A stretch of 64,000 bases of DNA, taken from Winogradskyella undariae. Lineage in GTDB: Bacteria; Bacteroidota; Bacteroidia; Flavobacteriales; Flavobacteriaceae. Positions within the stretch are counted from its first letter, which is position 1. Each line of letters begins with the position of its first letter. Below, piece after piece: positions 56,278 through 64,000 of this stretch. The notes under the pieces are model-generated. The model did no database searches and had not been told where the DNA came from. It saw only the letters and a program-made list of their open reading frames with translations. Both the position numbers and the translations under genes were made by a program. The stretch covers positions 49,425 to 113,424 of the forward strand of contig NZ_JABTEL010000012.1 of assembly GCF_013285155.1 (NCBI RefSeq), read 5' to 3'.

Positions 56278-57396
56278 ATGAAAACATTTTCAGAATTAGG
56301 GATTAAGAAATCCTATATAAAAGGTTTAAAAGAACTTAACATTGTAAATCCAACGGAAATACAAGAAAAAGTTATTCCTATTTTATTAGAATCTAAGACA
56401 GATTTAATTGGTTTAGCGCAAACAGGTACTGGTAAAACAGCTGCTTTTGGTTTGCCTGTTTTACATTCAATAAATACAAAAAATTCTGATGTTCAGGCTT
56501 TAATTATTGCACCTACGCGTGAGTTGGTGCAACAAATACAAAAGCAATTGTTTCGTTATACCAAATATATTGACGAGAAGATTTTCTCTGAAGGTGTTTA
56601 CGGTGGTGAAAAGATGGATAAGCAAATTAAAGCTTTAACAAGAACAACACATATTGTAGTCGCAACGCCAGGACGTTTACTAGATTTAGTAGAACGTGGA
56701 GCTGTTGATATTTCTAATGTGAAAACCTTGATTTTAGACGAAGCAGACGAAATGCTAAGCATGGGGTTTAAAGAAGATTTAAACAAAATATTAGCCTACA
56801 ATACCAAGAAAAGGAATACATGGTTGTTTTCTGCAACGATGCCAGAAGAAATAAAACGTATTGTAAATACTTATATGTCACCAAATGCAATTAAGATTGA
56901 GGTGAATAAAAATGCTTTGGTAAACGAAAATATTTCACACCATTACATCCATACCAATATTAAGGAAAAGTTGAATATGATTATCCGTATCATAGACAAA
57001 CGTCAGGAAGAACGAGGAATCATTTTTTGTAGAACAAAAGCAGGGACTAAAGCTTTGGCATTACAATTAAAAAATGAAGGTTTTGCTGTAGATGCCTTAG
57101 AAGGCGATATGCAACAAAAAGATCGTGATAAAGTTATGCGTGCTTTTAAGAACGAAACGCTTCAAATATTAGTGTCAACAGATGTTTCTGCTCGTGGAAT
57201 TGACGTGAATAATTTAGGTTTTGTATTACACCACCAACTACCAGAACAATTAGATTATTACACACATAGAAGTGGAAGAACAGCAAGAGCAGGTAAAACA
57301 GGGCAATCTATTGCTTTAATTATTCCTGGTGAAATGCAGAAAGTAATCGATATTCAATCGGCATTAGGAATTACATTTAGAGAATTAGCGATTTAA
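56278..57396 (+). CDS. DEAD-box RNA helicase
   Basis: A 372-residue ATP-dependent RNA helicase core without a long C-terminal extension. Motifs: Walker A AQTGTGKT (47-54), PTRELVQQIQ, TPGRLLDLVE, DEAD in LILDEADEML, SAT, and HRSGRTARAGKTG. It probably remodels structured RNA or ribosome intermediates and is often cold-induced. It has its own promoter and terminator. The two cold-shock-domain proteins in the window could act on the same RNAs. Confidence 0.92.
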   Translation: MKTFSELGIKKSYIKGLKELNIVNPTEIQEKVIPILLESKTDLIGLAQTGTGKTAAFGLPVLHSINTKNSDVQALIIAPTRELVQQIQKQLFRYTKYIDEKIFSEGVYGGEKMDKQIKALTRTTHIVVATPGRLLDLVERGAVDISNVKTLILDEADEMLSMGFKEDLNKILAYNTKKRNTWLFSATMPEEIKRIVNTYMSPNAIKIEVNKNALVNENISHHYIHTNIKEKLNMIIRIIDKRQEERGIIFCRTKAGTKALALQLKNEGFAVDALEGDMQQKDRDKVMRAFKNETLQILVSTDVSARGIDVNNLGFVLHHQLPEQLDYYTHRSGRTARAGKTGQSIALIIPGEMQKVIDIQSALGITFRELAI

Positions 57397-57436
57397 TAAT
57401 TGCTGTTAATTTAATTATTTGTTATTTAAATACTTA

Positions 57437-57476
57437 AAAGAGATTAACTAAAGTTATGGTTAATCTCTTTTTTTTG
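57437..57476 (+). terminator. Intrinsic terminator after the DEAD-box helicase
   Basis: AAAGAGATTAAC (57437-57448) pairs with GTTAATCTCTTT (57459-57470), followed by a T-run. Confidence 0.85.
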
Positions 57477-57644
57477 TTTAAATAAGTGATTTTAGTGTCG
57501 TAATTTTATATTTAATAGGCTCTAAATTAGTCGTAATAAATACGATATATAATTTTGTTATTCCTGTTGAACTAGAAATTCACAACTGGTCTACCTCTAA
57601 ATTATTTAAGAGAAATAGCAACACTTGAAGATTGCATTACTTTG

Positions 57645-57674
57645 TTTGATTTTCGAATTTAAGTATTACCTTGT
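57645..57674 (+). promoter_or_regulatory. Promoter of the third LpxD-like gene
   Basis: TTTG (57645-57648), an 18-base spacer and TACCTTGT (57667-57674, 7 of 8 matches to TAnnTTTG). The 308-bp gap 57397-57704 otherwise holds the helicase terminator and no gene. Confidence 0.4.
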
Positions 57675-57704
57675 GTCTCTATAAACTATATATTATTTAC
57701 ATCA

Positions 57705-58694
57705 ATGATCTCACTTTCAATAGAAGACATCAACGCCTTCGTTAACGGCGAAGTTGTAGGAACAACAACACATAAAATTACTGGATTAGAGCAGATTCAA
57801 AAAGCAACAGAAAATCAGGCAACCTTTATTGGTAATCGTAAATTTGCAGCCCTTTGGAAAGATTCTAAAGCAAGTTTAGCCATTATTAATAATAACATTG
57901 ATTTAGAACCTGGTGAGAATCGTGTATTGATTAAAGTTAAGAATGCCGATTTAACAATGGCCAAATTACTGGAGTCATTTACACCTGCAACACCTCACTT
58001 TGAAGTAGAAATTCATCCTTCTGCAACTATTGATCCTTCTGCAATAATAGGAGAAGGAAGTAGAGTTGGAGCGGGGTCTTATATTGGTAAAGATGTTGTA
58101 CTTGGCAAAAATGTAACCATTTATCCTAATGTTACTATTTTAGATGAAACGACGATTGGAGATCATACGGTCGTTTGGTCTGGGACCGTTATTAGAGAAC
58201 GTTCTGAGATTGGTAGCTATTGTATTTTTCATAATAATGTAAGTATTGGCGCTGATGGTTTTGGATATCGTCCAAGTGATGACGGAAAAGGTTTAGTTAA
58301 AATTCCACATATCGGTAATGTTGTTATCGGTAATGCTGTTGAAATTGGAGCAAACTCTTGTGTAGATCGTGGTAAATTTAGTTCTACAATATTAGGTGAT
58401 GGCTGTAAGATTGATAATTTGGTGCAAATTGCACACAATTGTGTTCTTGGTCGTTCTTGTATTATGGCAGGAAGTTCAGGACTTGCAGGTTCTGTAACGC
58501 TTGGTGATGGTGTAATGATTGGAGGATCTGCATCTATAAAAGATCATACTACAATCCATTCTGGTGCAACTGTTGGTGCTGGTTCTGGTGTTATGAATGA
58601 TGTTGCAGCAGGAAAAACTGTTTTGGGGTATCCGGCGGTTGATTCTAGAGAAATGTTAAAACAATGGGTGGCATTAAGAAAGTTAGCACGTTAG
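57705..58694 (+). CDS. LpxD-like acyltransferase paralogue (third copy)
   Basis: A 329-residue LpxD-family protein: N-terminal domain (about 1-100) and hexapeptide beta-helix (about 103-310). It keeps the ADGFGYRP loop and the catalytic-site equivalent His244 in [11 protein letters not shown], but the C-terminus ends in [15 protein letters not shown] rather than the LPKL..LEKK helix of the first LpxD. It stands alone, far from the lpx cluster, so it may make an alternative lipid A or modify another amino sugar. Confidence 0.82.
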   Translation: MISLSIEDINAFVNGEVVGTTTHKITGLEQIQKATENQATFIGNRKFAALWKDSKASLAIINNNIDLEPGENRVLIKVKNADLTMAKLLESFTPATPHFEVEIHPSATIDPSAIIGEGSRVGAGSYIGKDVVLGKNVTIYPNVTILDETTIGDHTVVWSGTVIRERSEIGSYCIFHNNVSIGADGFGYRPSDDGKGLVKIPHIGNVVIGNAVEIGANSCVDRGKFSSTILGDGCKIDNLVQIAHNCVLGRSCIMAGSSGLAGSVTLGDGVMIGGSASIKDHTTIHSGATVGAGSGVMNDVAAGKTVLGYPAVDSREMLKQWVALRKLAR

Positions 58695-58714
58695 GTGATT
58701 TAAATTTTTGGCAC

Positions 58715-58722
58715 TATATTTG
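58715..58722 (+). promoter_or_regulatory. -7 promoter box of the cold shock protein gene
   Basis: TATATTTG lies 36 bases before the ATG at 58759, an ordinary short leader. Confidence 0.45.
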
Positions 58723-58758
58723 ACTACTATATAATAATTATTAAATAAATAGATTACA

Positions 58759-58950
58759 ATGAGTACAGGAACAGTAAAATTCTTCAACGACGACAAAGGA
58801 TTCGGTTTTATTACAGAAGAAGGTTCAAACAAAGATCATTTTGTCCATATTTCTGGATTAATCGATGAGATTCGCGAAGGTGATGAAGTTGAATTCGAAC
58901 TTACAGAAGGAAAAAAAGGTTTAAACGCTATTAATGTTAAAGTTATCTAA
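58759..58950 (+). CDS. Cold shock protein
   Basis: A 63-residue single cold-shock domain, GTVKFFNDDKGFGFI at the start. RNP1 is DKGFGFI and RNP2 is DHFVHIS. It binds single-stranded nucleic acid and acts as an RNA chaperone. Gene and strong terminator form a compact unit. Its 3' end sequence recurs after the MFS gene (63472-63490). Confidence 0.93.
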   Translation: MSTGTVKFFNDDKGFGFITEEGSNKDHFVHISGLIDEIREGDEVEFELTEGKKGLNAINVKVI

Positions 58951-58970
58951 GATATCTTTTAACTAAGTTT

Positions 58971-59006
58971 AAAAGCCCATCACATATATGTGATGGGCTT
59001 TTTTTT
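58971..59006 (+). terminator. Intrinsic terminator after the cold shock protein gene
   Basis: A perfect stem, AAAAGCCCATCACATA and its complement (58971-59002), then a T-run. Confidence 0.88.
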
Positions 59007-59027
59007 ATCTTATGAATTCCGTTATTA

Positions 59028-60419
59028 TTAACCGATCATTATTGATTTTGCGTTTACAAATTCTTTCATCCCAAATCCGCCGTGTTCTCTACCAAACCCG
59101 GAGTCTTTTACACCACCAAAAGGCATATTAGGATAGGCTGTACCAAATTTATTAATAAAGATCATACCTGTATCAAAATGTTTTTCGGCTAGTTCTATGG
59201 CGTGGTCTACATCTTTAGAAAAGATGCCTCCACCCAATCCAAAACGGCTATCGTTGGCAATACGCATGGCGTCCTCTTCATCCTTAGCTCTTATTAGTGC
59301 TGCTGCAGGTCCGAATAATTCATCATCATAGGCCGGTTGTCCGCTGGTAACGTTTTCTAAAACCGTTGCAGGATAAAAGAAACCTTCACCTTCTGGTATT
59401 TTACCACCACAAAGTAGTTTCGCTCCATTTTCAATACTCTTTTTTACTTGTTCATGTAAGGTGTTTCTAAGATCTTCTCTTGCAATGGGGCCTAATTTGG
59501 TGTCGCTGTCCATAGGGTTTCCCACTTTAAGATTTTCCATAGCCTTTACAAAAGCGTCTTTAAATTCATCATAAACAGCATCAACCACCACAAATCGTTT
59601 GGCTGCAATACAGGTTTCTCCATTATTATAGATACGCCCCATGACAGAGGTTCTTACTGCCAACTCAATGTCAGCATCTTCTAAAACAATGTACGCATCG
59701 TTACTTCCTAATTCTAGAACTGATTTTTTCAATGCTTTTCCTGCTTTTTCTCCAATAATTTCACCTGCTTTAGGACTTCCTGTTAAGGTGATTCCTCTAA
59801 CGTGCTTATTATCAATTACCAAGTCTGATTGGTCGTGATCTATCAATAGTACGCTGAATAAGCCATCTGGTAATCCTGCCGCTTTAAATATGGACTCTAA
59901 TAATTTGGCTGTTCCTGTTACATTGGCAGCATGTTTTAATAAAATGCTATTTCCTGCCATGAGATTGGTTATAGTGTAACGGATAACTTGATACGATGGG
60001 TAATTCCAAGGTTGAATACCATAAATAACACCAATGGGAGCGTAGGTAATAATGCCTTTACTGCCATCTTGTAATTTTCGTTCTTCATTCTTTAAGAATT
60101 CTGAAGCATTATTAGCGGAATAATCACAAATACCAGCACATAGATCAACTTCTTGCTGACTCTGTGTTAGGAGTTTCCCCATTTCACTGGTCATAAGTTC
60201 TGCCAATTCAGGTTTATAGTTTAGTAATTCCTTTCCTATGGCTTTTATGATTTTTCCACGCTCATTATAAGACTTCGATTTCCAATTTAAAAATGCTTTG
60301 TGAGATTTATCAATGGTGTTTTTTACGTCTTCATCTGTCATATAAGTATATGACGTCAAGGTTTTTCCTGTTGTAGGGTTTATAGTTGTAATGTCGTTTT
60401 TAATTGCAGTCGTTTTCAT
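59028..60419 (-). CDS. NAD(P)-dependent aldehyde dehydrogenase, succinate-semialdehyde type
   Basis: A 463-residue ALDH. The catalytic cysteine is Cys270 in NNGETCIAAKRF, the general-base glutamate is in LELGSNDAYIVL, and GSPKAGEIIGEKAGK, PFGGVKDSGFGREHG and NKFGTAYPN are present. The NGETCIAAKR form resembles the Sad/YneI group of succinate-semialdehyde dehydrogenases; the substrate is inferred. Two direct repeats, 21 bp apart, lie upstream and may bind a regulator. Confidence 0.9.
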   Translation of the reverse strand: MKTTAIKNDITTINPTTGKTLTSYTYMTDEDVKNTIDKSHKAFLNWKSKSYNERGKIIKAIGKELLNYKPELAELMTSEMGKLLTQSQQEVDLCAGICDYSANNASEFLKNEERKLQDGSKGIITYAPIGVIYGIQPWNYPSYQVIRYTITNLMAGNSILLKHAANVTGTAKLLESIFKAAGLPDGLFSVLLIDHDQSDLVIDNKHVRGITLTGSPKAGEIIGEKAGKALKKSVLELGSNDAYIVLEDADIELAVRTSVMGRIYNNGETCIAAKRFVVVDAVYDEFKDAFVKAMENLKVGNPMDSDTKLGPIAREDLRNTLHEQVKKSIENGAKLLCGGKIPEGEGFFYPATVLENVTSGQPAYDDELFGPAAALIRAKDEEDAMRIANDSRFGLGGGIFSKDVDHAIELAEKHFDTGMIFINKFGTAYPNMPFGGVKDSGFGREHGGFGMKEFVNAKSIMIG

Positions 60420-60467
60420 AATTCTCTTTCTTTTTTAATTCATATCAAAGGTCTACATCTATTAAGG

Positions 60468-60499
60468 AAACTATTGACAGTATCCCTAAAACTATTGAC
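60468..60499 (-). promoter_or_regulatory. Two 21-bp-spaced operator-like direct repeats
   Basis: AAACTATTGAC at 60468-60478 and 60489-60499, a period of 21 bases or two helical turns, lies 49-80 bases upstream of the aldehyde dehydrogenase start. It could equally serve the divergent gene at 60659. The rest of the 239-bp gap shows no gene. Confidence 0.45.
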
Positions 60500-60658
60500 G
60501 GATATAAGAATAGATGATTTTGTGAGGTGTTTTATAAGAATTTTAGCTTTCGCATTAATAGAATTTGCAAACGAGACAACATGTGCGCTGCATAATATCT
60601 AATTTAGAGCATTCCGATATTGGAATTGAAATTATTGAATCATAAAAAATAAAAAGAC

Positions 60659-61165
60659 ATGTTAAAACCAAGACAGAAAACACCAGATTTAACCATAAAT
60701 TTAACGAATGGAACAGAGTGGACACTAAGTAAACAAGATCCAGAAGCGTTTACAATGATTATTGTTTATCGAGGTCTTCACTGTCCGGTGTGTAAAACAT
60801 ATTTAGAGGAATTACAAACTAAGTTACCAAAGTTTAAAAAACTAGGTGTTAATGTAATAGCTATTAGTAGTGAAACGAAAGCATTAGCTGAAAAAACAAC
60901 TAAGGAATGGGCGATAGGTGATGTGCCATTAGGGTATGAATTCCCTATAGAAGACGCTAGAGAATGGGGCTTATTTATATCGAAAGGTATCAAAGATGAA
61001 CCTGAAACATTTATAGAACCTGGTTTATTTATTATAAAACCTAATCAAGAATTATATTGCGCCTCTATACAAACGATGCCATTTGCAAGACCTGCATTAG
61101 ACGATGTTATTAATGCCATTAAATTTGTGTTAAGTAAAGATTATCCGGCTAGAGGAGAAGCTTAA
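60659..61165 (+). CDS. Peroxiredoxin-like protein (AhpC/TSA fold)
   Basis: A 168-residue thioredoxin-fold protein with a CPVC motif (Cys42, Cys45) in YRGLHCPVCKTYLEELQ. The CxxC pattern is unlike classical peroxiredoxins (VCP) and resembles the Prx-like group, so it may be a thiol peroxidase or a disulfide reductase. It has no signal peptide and is cytoplasmic. It is divergent from the aldehyde dehydrogenase, with which it may share a stress response. A terminator separates it from the next gene. Confidence 0.85.
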   Translation: MLKPRQKTPDLTINLTNGTEWTLSKQDPEAFTMIIVYRGLHCPVCKTYLEELQTKLPKFKKLGVNVIAISSETKALAEKTTKEWAIGDVPLGYEFPIEDAREWGLFISKGIKDEPETFIEPGLFIIKPNQELYCASIQTMPFARPALDDVINAIKFVLSKDYPARGEA

Positions 61166-61185
61166 TCCATAGTATCACTTTATAT

Positions 61186-61223
61186 ATACGTAAAGTCTTT
61201 CATTAGGCTTTACGTATTTTTTA
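61186..61223 (+). terminator. Intrinsic terminator before the YihY gene
   Basis: ATACGTAAAG (61186-61195) pairs with CTTTACGTAT (61208-61217), followed by a T-run. Confidence 0.75.
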
Positions 61224-61233
61224 TTATTAAAAT

Positions 61234-62112
61234 ATGACAGAAAAACCTAAGTTTAAAATACAGCATTTACCCCAATTATTAGTTGCCGCAGGCAAATCGT
61301 GGTTTGATGGAGCACCTTTTCAACGTAGTGCTATTGTAGCTTATTATGCCGTTTTGTCTCTGCCTGCCTTAGTGATTATTATTTTGAAAGTGGTGGGGAG
61401 TTTTTGGGGAGAAGAATTGGTACAAGGCGAATTACTAAGCGAAATCTCACAAGCTATTGGTCCAGATGCCGCAGACGCTATTAGAACAATGATTGAAAAC
61501 CAAAGCGGAGAAAAGACCAATATTTTTGCTACAATTATAGGTGTTGGAACCTTGCTTTATGGTGCTACAGGTGTGTTTTTTCAGCTACAATCGGCATTAG
61601 ATACCATTTGGGAACAAGAACCTTCTTATAAAAATAACATAGTAGCCACATTAATGAGTCGTGTGAAGAGTTTTGGATTTATCCTAATTCTTGGATTTTT
61701 ATTGCTAACCAGTTTTATATTAACCTCATTATTAAGCACCTTTAGCAAACAACTCAATCGGTTTTTGCCCGACAACTTATTTGATTATCTGTTTATTGTT
61801 GATTTTTTAGTTTCTGTAGGCTTCATTTATTTATTGTTTGCAACGATGTTTAAATATTTACCATCTGCTAAGATTAAATGGAAATCTGTGCGTACAGGTG
61901 CTGCATTAACAACGTTTATGTTTTTAATTGGTAAATATCTATTGGCTTTATATTTTAATACCATGGAACCTGGGTCTACATACGGAGCTGCGGGTTCAAT
62001 TATTCTAATTATGCTTTGGGTATCTTATTCTTGTTTAATCTTGTTGTTTGGTGCACATTTTACCAAGCAATATGCTGACCAATATGTAGAAGGAGACTAT
62101 ATCACAGGGTAG
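61234..62112 (+). CDS. YihY/BrkB-family inner membrane protein
   Basis: A 292-residue membrane protein with about six hydrophobic segments (about 29-50, 92-113, 137-163, 184-205, 218-238, 250-275). The family pattern AIVAYYAVLSLPALVIIILK, GATGVFFQLQSALDTIWE, and TYGAAGSIILIMLWVSYSCLILLFGA is clear. Function of the family is not settled (it was once thought to be RNase BN). It starts 10 bp after a terminator. Confidence 0.9.
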   Translation: MTEKPKFKIQHLPQLLVAAGKSWFDGAPFQRSAIVAYYAVLSLPALVIIILKVVGSFWGEELVQGELLSEISQAIGPDAADAIRTMIENQSGEKTNIFATIIGVGTLLYGATGVFFQLQSALDTIWEQEPSYKNNIVATLMSRVKSFGFILILGFLLLTSFILTSLLSTFSKQLNRFLPDNLFDYLFIVDFLVSVGFIYLLFATMFKYLPSAKIKWKSVRTGAALTTFMFLIGKYLLALYFNTMEPGSTYGAAGSIILIMLWVSYSCLILLFGAHFTKQYADQYVEGDYITG

Positions 62113-62278
62113 CTATCGGTTGGTTTTGTGTTTTTCGTGCTGCCTTTTTTTTACCAATAAAGGCTGCTTCTCAAAACAAACGCCTATTTTTGCTGTCTTT
62201 TTAAACGTATTTCGACTCATTAGGAAAGCATATTAAACCCCGCAGTAATTAGACGCTTCGTGTCTCTTATTAAACATT

Positions 62279-63469
62279 ATGGCAAAATTAGATAAAAATG
62301 GATTAAATAAAGGATCCCGAACGCTACTACTTATAGGTGTTTTATTTGTGGCTGTAAATTTAAGACCAGCACTTTCTAGTATTGGACCGTTAATAGACAT
62401 GATTCGTTTTGATGTTAAGCTATCTGATACTTTATTAGGCTTACTAACTACTTTGCCATTACTTGCATTTGCAGTGGTTTCTACTATAACACCTTTATTT
62501 ACTAAACGTTTTGGTATTGGTATCACTATTTTTGGATCATTGGTTTTATTAGCATTAGGTATTGTAATTCGTTCTGTTGGTGGTATTTTTAACCTGTATT
62601 TAGGGACCATTTTATTAGGTATAGCTATTGCGTTTGGAAATGTATTGATCCCAGCATTAATTAAAAGAAACTTTGCTCATAAAGCCGGATTTGTCACCAG
62701 TTTATTTACCGGAATTTTATCACTAGGTGCAGCTTTTGCATCGGGCTTAAGTGTGCCTTTGGCTATAGAGCTTAACCTCGGTTGGCGAGGCTCATTAGGT
62801 ATTTGGGCTATTTTAGCTGTATTAGCTGTTATTGTTTGGATTCCTAATGTTAAGCGTATTAAACGATTCCCTCCAAACCGAAGCTTTAAAGCGGCTATGA
62901 GAAAATTGAGCGGTTCGTTATTAGTTTGGAGAATTGCTTTTTATATGGGGCTTCAGTCTGCTGCATTTTATGTGACTATAGCTTGGTTACCATCTATTTT
63001 AATAGATAGGGGGTATGACGCAGCATACGCAGGGTGGATGCTTTCATTATGTCAAGCTACAGGTATTATTGGTGCTATTTTGGTACCTATGTGGGCCGGA
63101 TCTAGAAAAGATCAGCGCTTGGTTATTTTGACTTTAGGTGTTATTGAAATTATAGCGTTTGCTGGTTTAATGTTTCCTGGAGATGGTATGGTTGGACTTT
63201 GGATTGGACTTTTAGGTATTGCACTTGGTGGTACTTTTGGATTGGCTTTGTTGCTGATTGTTTTACGATCTGAAGATGCCGAAACTGCCGCAGAACTTTC
63301 TGGTATTGTACAATCTATTGGTTATTTTATTGCAGCTGCAGGACCATTTATCGCTGGAGTTATTTTTGATTTAACAGCCGTTTGGGATTATACTTTAGTT
63401 TTATTAATTGTATTTGGTATTGTTAAATTGATTCTAGGTATTAATGCTGGTAAAGATCTTAAGGTTTAA
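62279..63469 (+). CDS. MFS transporter, CynX/NimT group
   Basis: A 396-residue major facilitator with about 12 hydrophobic segments. The N-terminal VNLRPALSSIGPLIDMIR and TTLPLLAFAVVSTITPL are typical of the CynX/NimT subfamily, which moves cyanate, 2-nitroimidazole or related anions. The substrate here is unknown. It is monocistronic, with a weak hairpin upstream (62152-62167) lacking a T-run. Confidence 0.88.
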   Translation: MAKLDKNGLNKGSRTLLLIGVLFVAVNLRPALSSIGPLIDMIRFDVKLSDTLLGLLTTLPLLAFAVVSTITPLFTKRFGIGITIFGSLVLLALGIVIRSVGGIFNLYLGTILLGIAIAFGNVLIPALIKRNFAHKAGFVTSLFTGILSLGAAFASGLSVPLAIELNLGWRGSLGIWAILAVLAVIVWIPNVKRIKRFPPNRSFKAAMRKLSGSLLVWRIAFYMGLQSAAFYVTIAWLPSILIDRGYDAAYAGWMLSLCQATGIIGAILVPMWAGSRKDQRLVILTLGVIEIIAFAGLMFPGDGMVGLWIGLLGIALGGTFGLALLLIVLRSEDAETAAELSGIVQSIGYFIAAAGPFIAGVIFDLTAVWDYTLVLLIVFGIVKLILGINAGKDLKV

Positions 63470-63471
63470 AC

Positions 63472-63490
63472 GTTATCTAAGATATCTTTT
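63472..63490 (+). repeat. Copy of the cold-shock-gene 3' end
   Basis: GTTATCTAAGATATCTTTT is identical to 58942-58960, the last codons of the cold shock protein and its 3' flank. A hairpin terminator follows in both places. Confidence 0.6.
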
Positions 63491-63504
63491 TAACCTAAAT
63501 ATTG

Positions 63505-63535
63505 AAACTCATCATTATAGTGATGGGTTTTTTAT
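63505..63535 (+). terminator. Intrinsic terminator after the MFS gene
   Basis: AAACTCATCA pairs with TGATGGGTTT (one wobble), then a T-run. Confidence 0.75.
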
Positions 63536-63720
63536 TTTAAAATTATATAATAAGCAGTAGGTCTTTTTTAGTAAAGGCGTCAATCATCAAAATTTGTTTA
63601 AATAGATATGTTGATTGATTTTAATATGCTACAATAAACAGTATTTGGAGTGAACTATCTTATTTTACAAAGTCTATTTTACATAATATAAATTATAGGA
63701 CAAACTATAACAATTAGCGT

Positions 63721-63742
63721 AATAGCGCATTTTAGCGCTATT
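63721..63742. other. GC-containing hairpin beside the repeat array
   Basis: AATAGCGC-ATTTTA-GCGCTATT, a perfect 8-bp stem, at the entry to the 109-bp repeat array. It replaces the corresponding part of a full repeat unit. The 63536-63740 stretch holds no gene. Confidence 0.5.
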
Positions 63743-64000
63743 TGACATAATTATAGTTCTAGTGACACGCAGTGTTCTATAACGTTAATGATTATGTACA
63801 AGCTAATTGTGGTGTCTTCTTGTTAGCGTAATAATGTTTTTGTGTGAAATTTGACATAATCATAGTTCTAGTGACACGCAGTGTTCCATAACGTTAATGA
63901 TTATGTACAAGCTAATTGTTGTGTCTTCTTGTTAGCGTAATAATGTTTTTGTGTGAAATTTGACATAATCATAGTTCTAATGACACGCAGTGTTCTATAA
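63741..64000. repeat. 109-bp tandem repeat array, cut by the window edge
   Basis: Unit 1 (63741-63849) and unit 2 (63850-63958) differ at only 3 of 109 positions; unit 3 begins at 63959 and runs past the end. Each unit carries ACATAATCAT ... ATGATTATGT (63854-63863 with 63897-63906 in unit 2), which fold a 53-base imperfect hairpin with an inner ACAC-GCA-GTGT stem. No open frame is present. Confidence 0.85.

Noticed and set aside
62152..62167. A weak hairpin between the YihY and MFS genes as a terminator.
   Set aside because: It has a mismatch in the stem and no T-run after it on the plus strand.
63777..63871. A genuine integron attC site.
   Set aside because: Only the layout fits. The boxes CTATAAC and GTTCTAG break the RYYYAAC/GTTRRRY consensus and no integrase or cassette gene is seen in the window; kept as a resemblance in the findings.
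63741..64000. The terminal repeats as a CRISPR array.
   Set aside because: The unit is 109 bp and nearly identical throughout, with no variable spacers between short repeats.

Overview
The window is a piece of a low-GC chromosome from a Flavobacteriaceae-type Bacteroidota. This rests on several marks: porX of the type IX secretion system, a fused lpxC-fabZ, TAnnTTTG promoter boxes in place of sigma70 boxes, A-rich ribosome sites, a hisG-D-C-B-H-A-F-IE operon with fused hisB and hisIE, and many flavobacterial lineage proteins. I see no rRNA, tRNA, IS element, prophage or CRISPR array. Most of the window is core chromosome with a few regulatory novelties.

Layout. 0-9 kb: a membrane protein and parC, then a lipoprotein, an XRE repressor divergent from an M14 carboxypeptidase with shared operator-like palindromes, an Lrp regulator, a DinB-fold protein, aroB and proline dehydrogenase. 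9-13 kb (minus): a sugar aminotransferase, an animal-type UDP-glucose dehydrogenase and a UDP-glucuronate-epimerase-like protein, the edge of a surface polysaccharide locus. 13-18 kb (minus): a small anchored protein, alanine dehydrogenase, a membrane protein overlapped by a new 48-residue secreted-peptide gene, tsaE and porX. 18-28 kb (plus): HD hydrolase, lpxD, lpxC-fabZ, lpxA, efp, a second lpxD-like gene, sucD, fabG, a VWA-like membrane protein and a prohibitin.

29-37 kb holds the complete histidine operon. It is preceded by a 17-residue leader peptide with four histidine codons, an intrinsic terminator and a competing antiterminator: a full transcription attenuator. Three of its spacers, and a few other gaps in the window, carry short CGTCA-type or CACTTCGAG-type repeats. 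A TruA paralogue closes the run.

37-52 kb: an MscS channel and a small acidic lipoprotein that share an unusual promoter module, DUF2461, DUF72, a thioesterase, a second MscS, a metzincin-type lipoprotein, a cold-shock-domain protein with a long leader, a fasciclin protein, an effector-binding protein, topoisomerase III and an M23/LysM endopeptidase. 52-59 kb: an SF2 helicase, a J-domain/KTSC fusion, a zinc-motif SDR lacking the catalytic tyrosine, a DEAD-box helicase, a third LpxD-like protein and a cold shock protein. 59-63.5 kb: an aldehyde dehydrogenase with tandem 21-bp operator-like repeats, a thioredoxin-fold peroxiredoxin-like protein, a YihY protein and an MFS carrier.

The window ends inside a 109-bp tandem repeat (63.74-64.0 kb and beyond) that can fold into two alternative long hairpins. 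The observations most worth following are the his attenuator, the shared mscS/lipoprotein promoter, the terminal repeat array, the XRE operators, and the J-KTSC/zinc-SDR pair.
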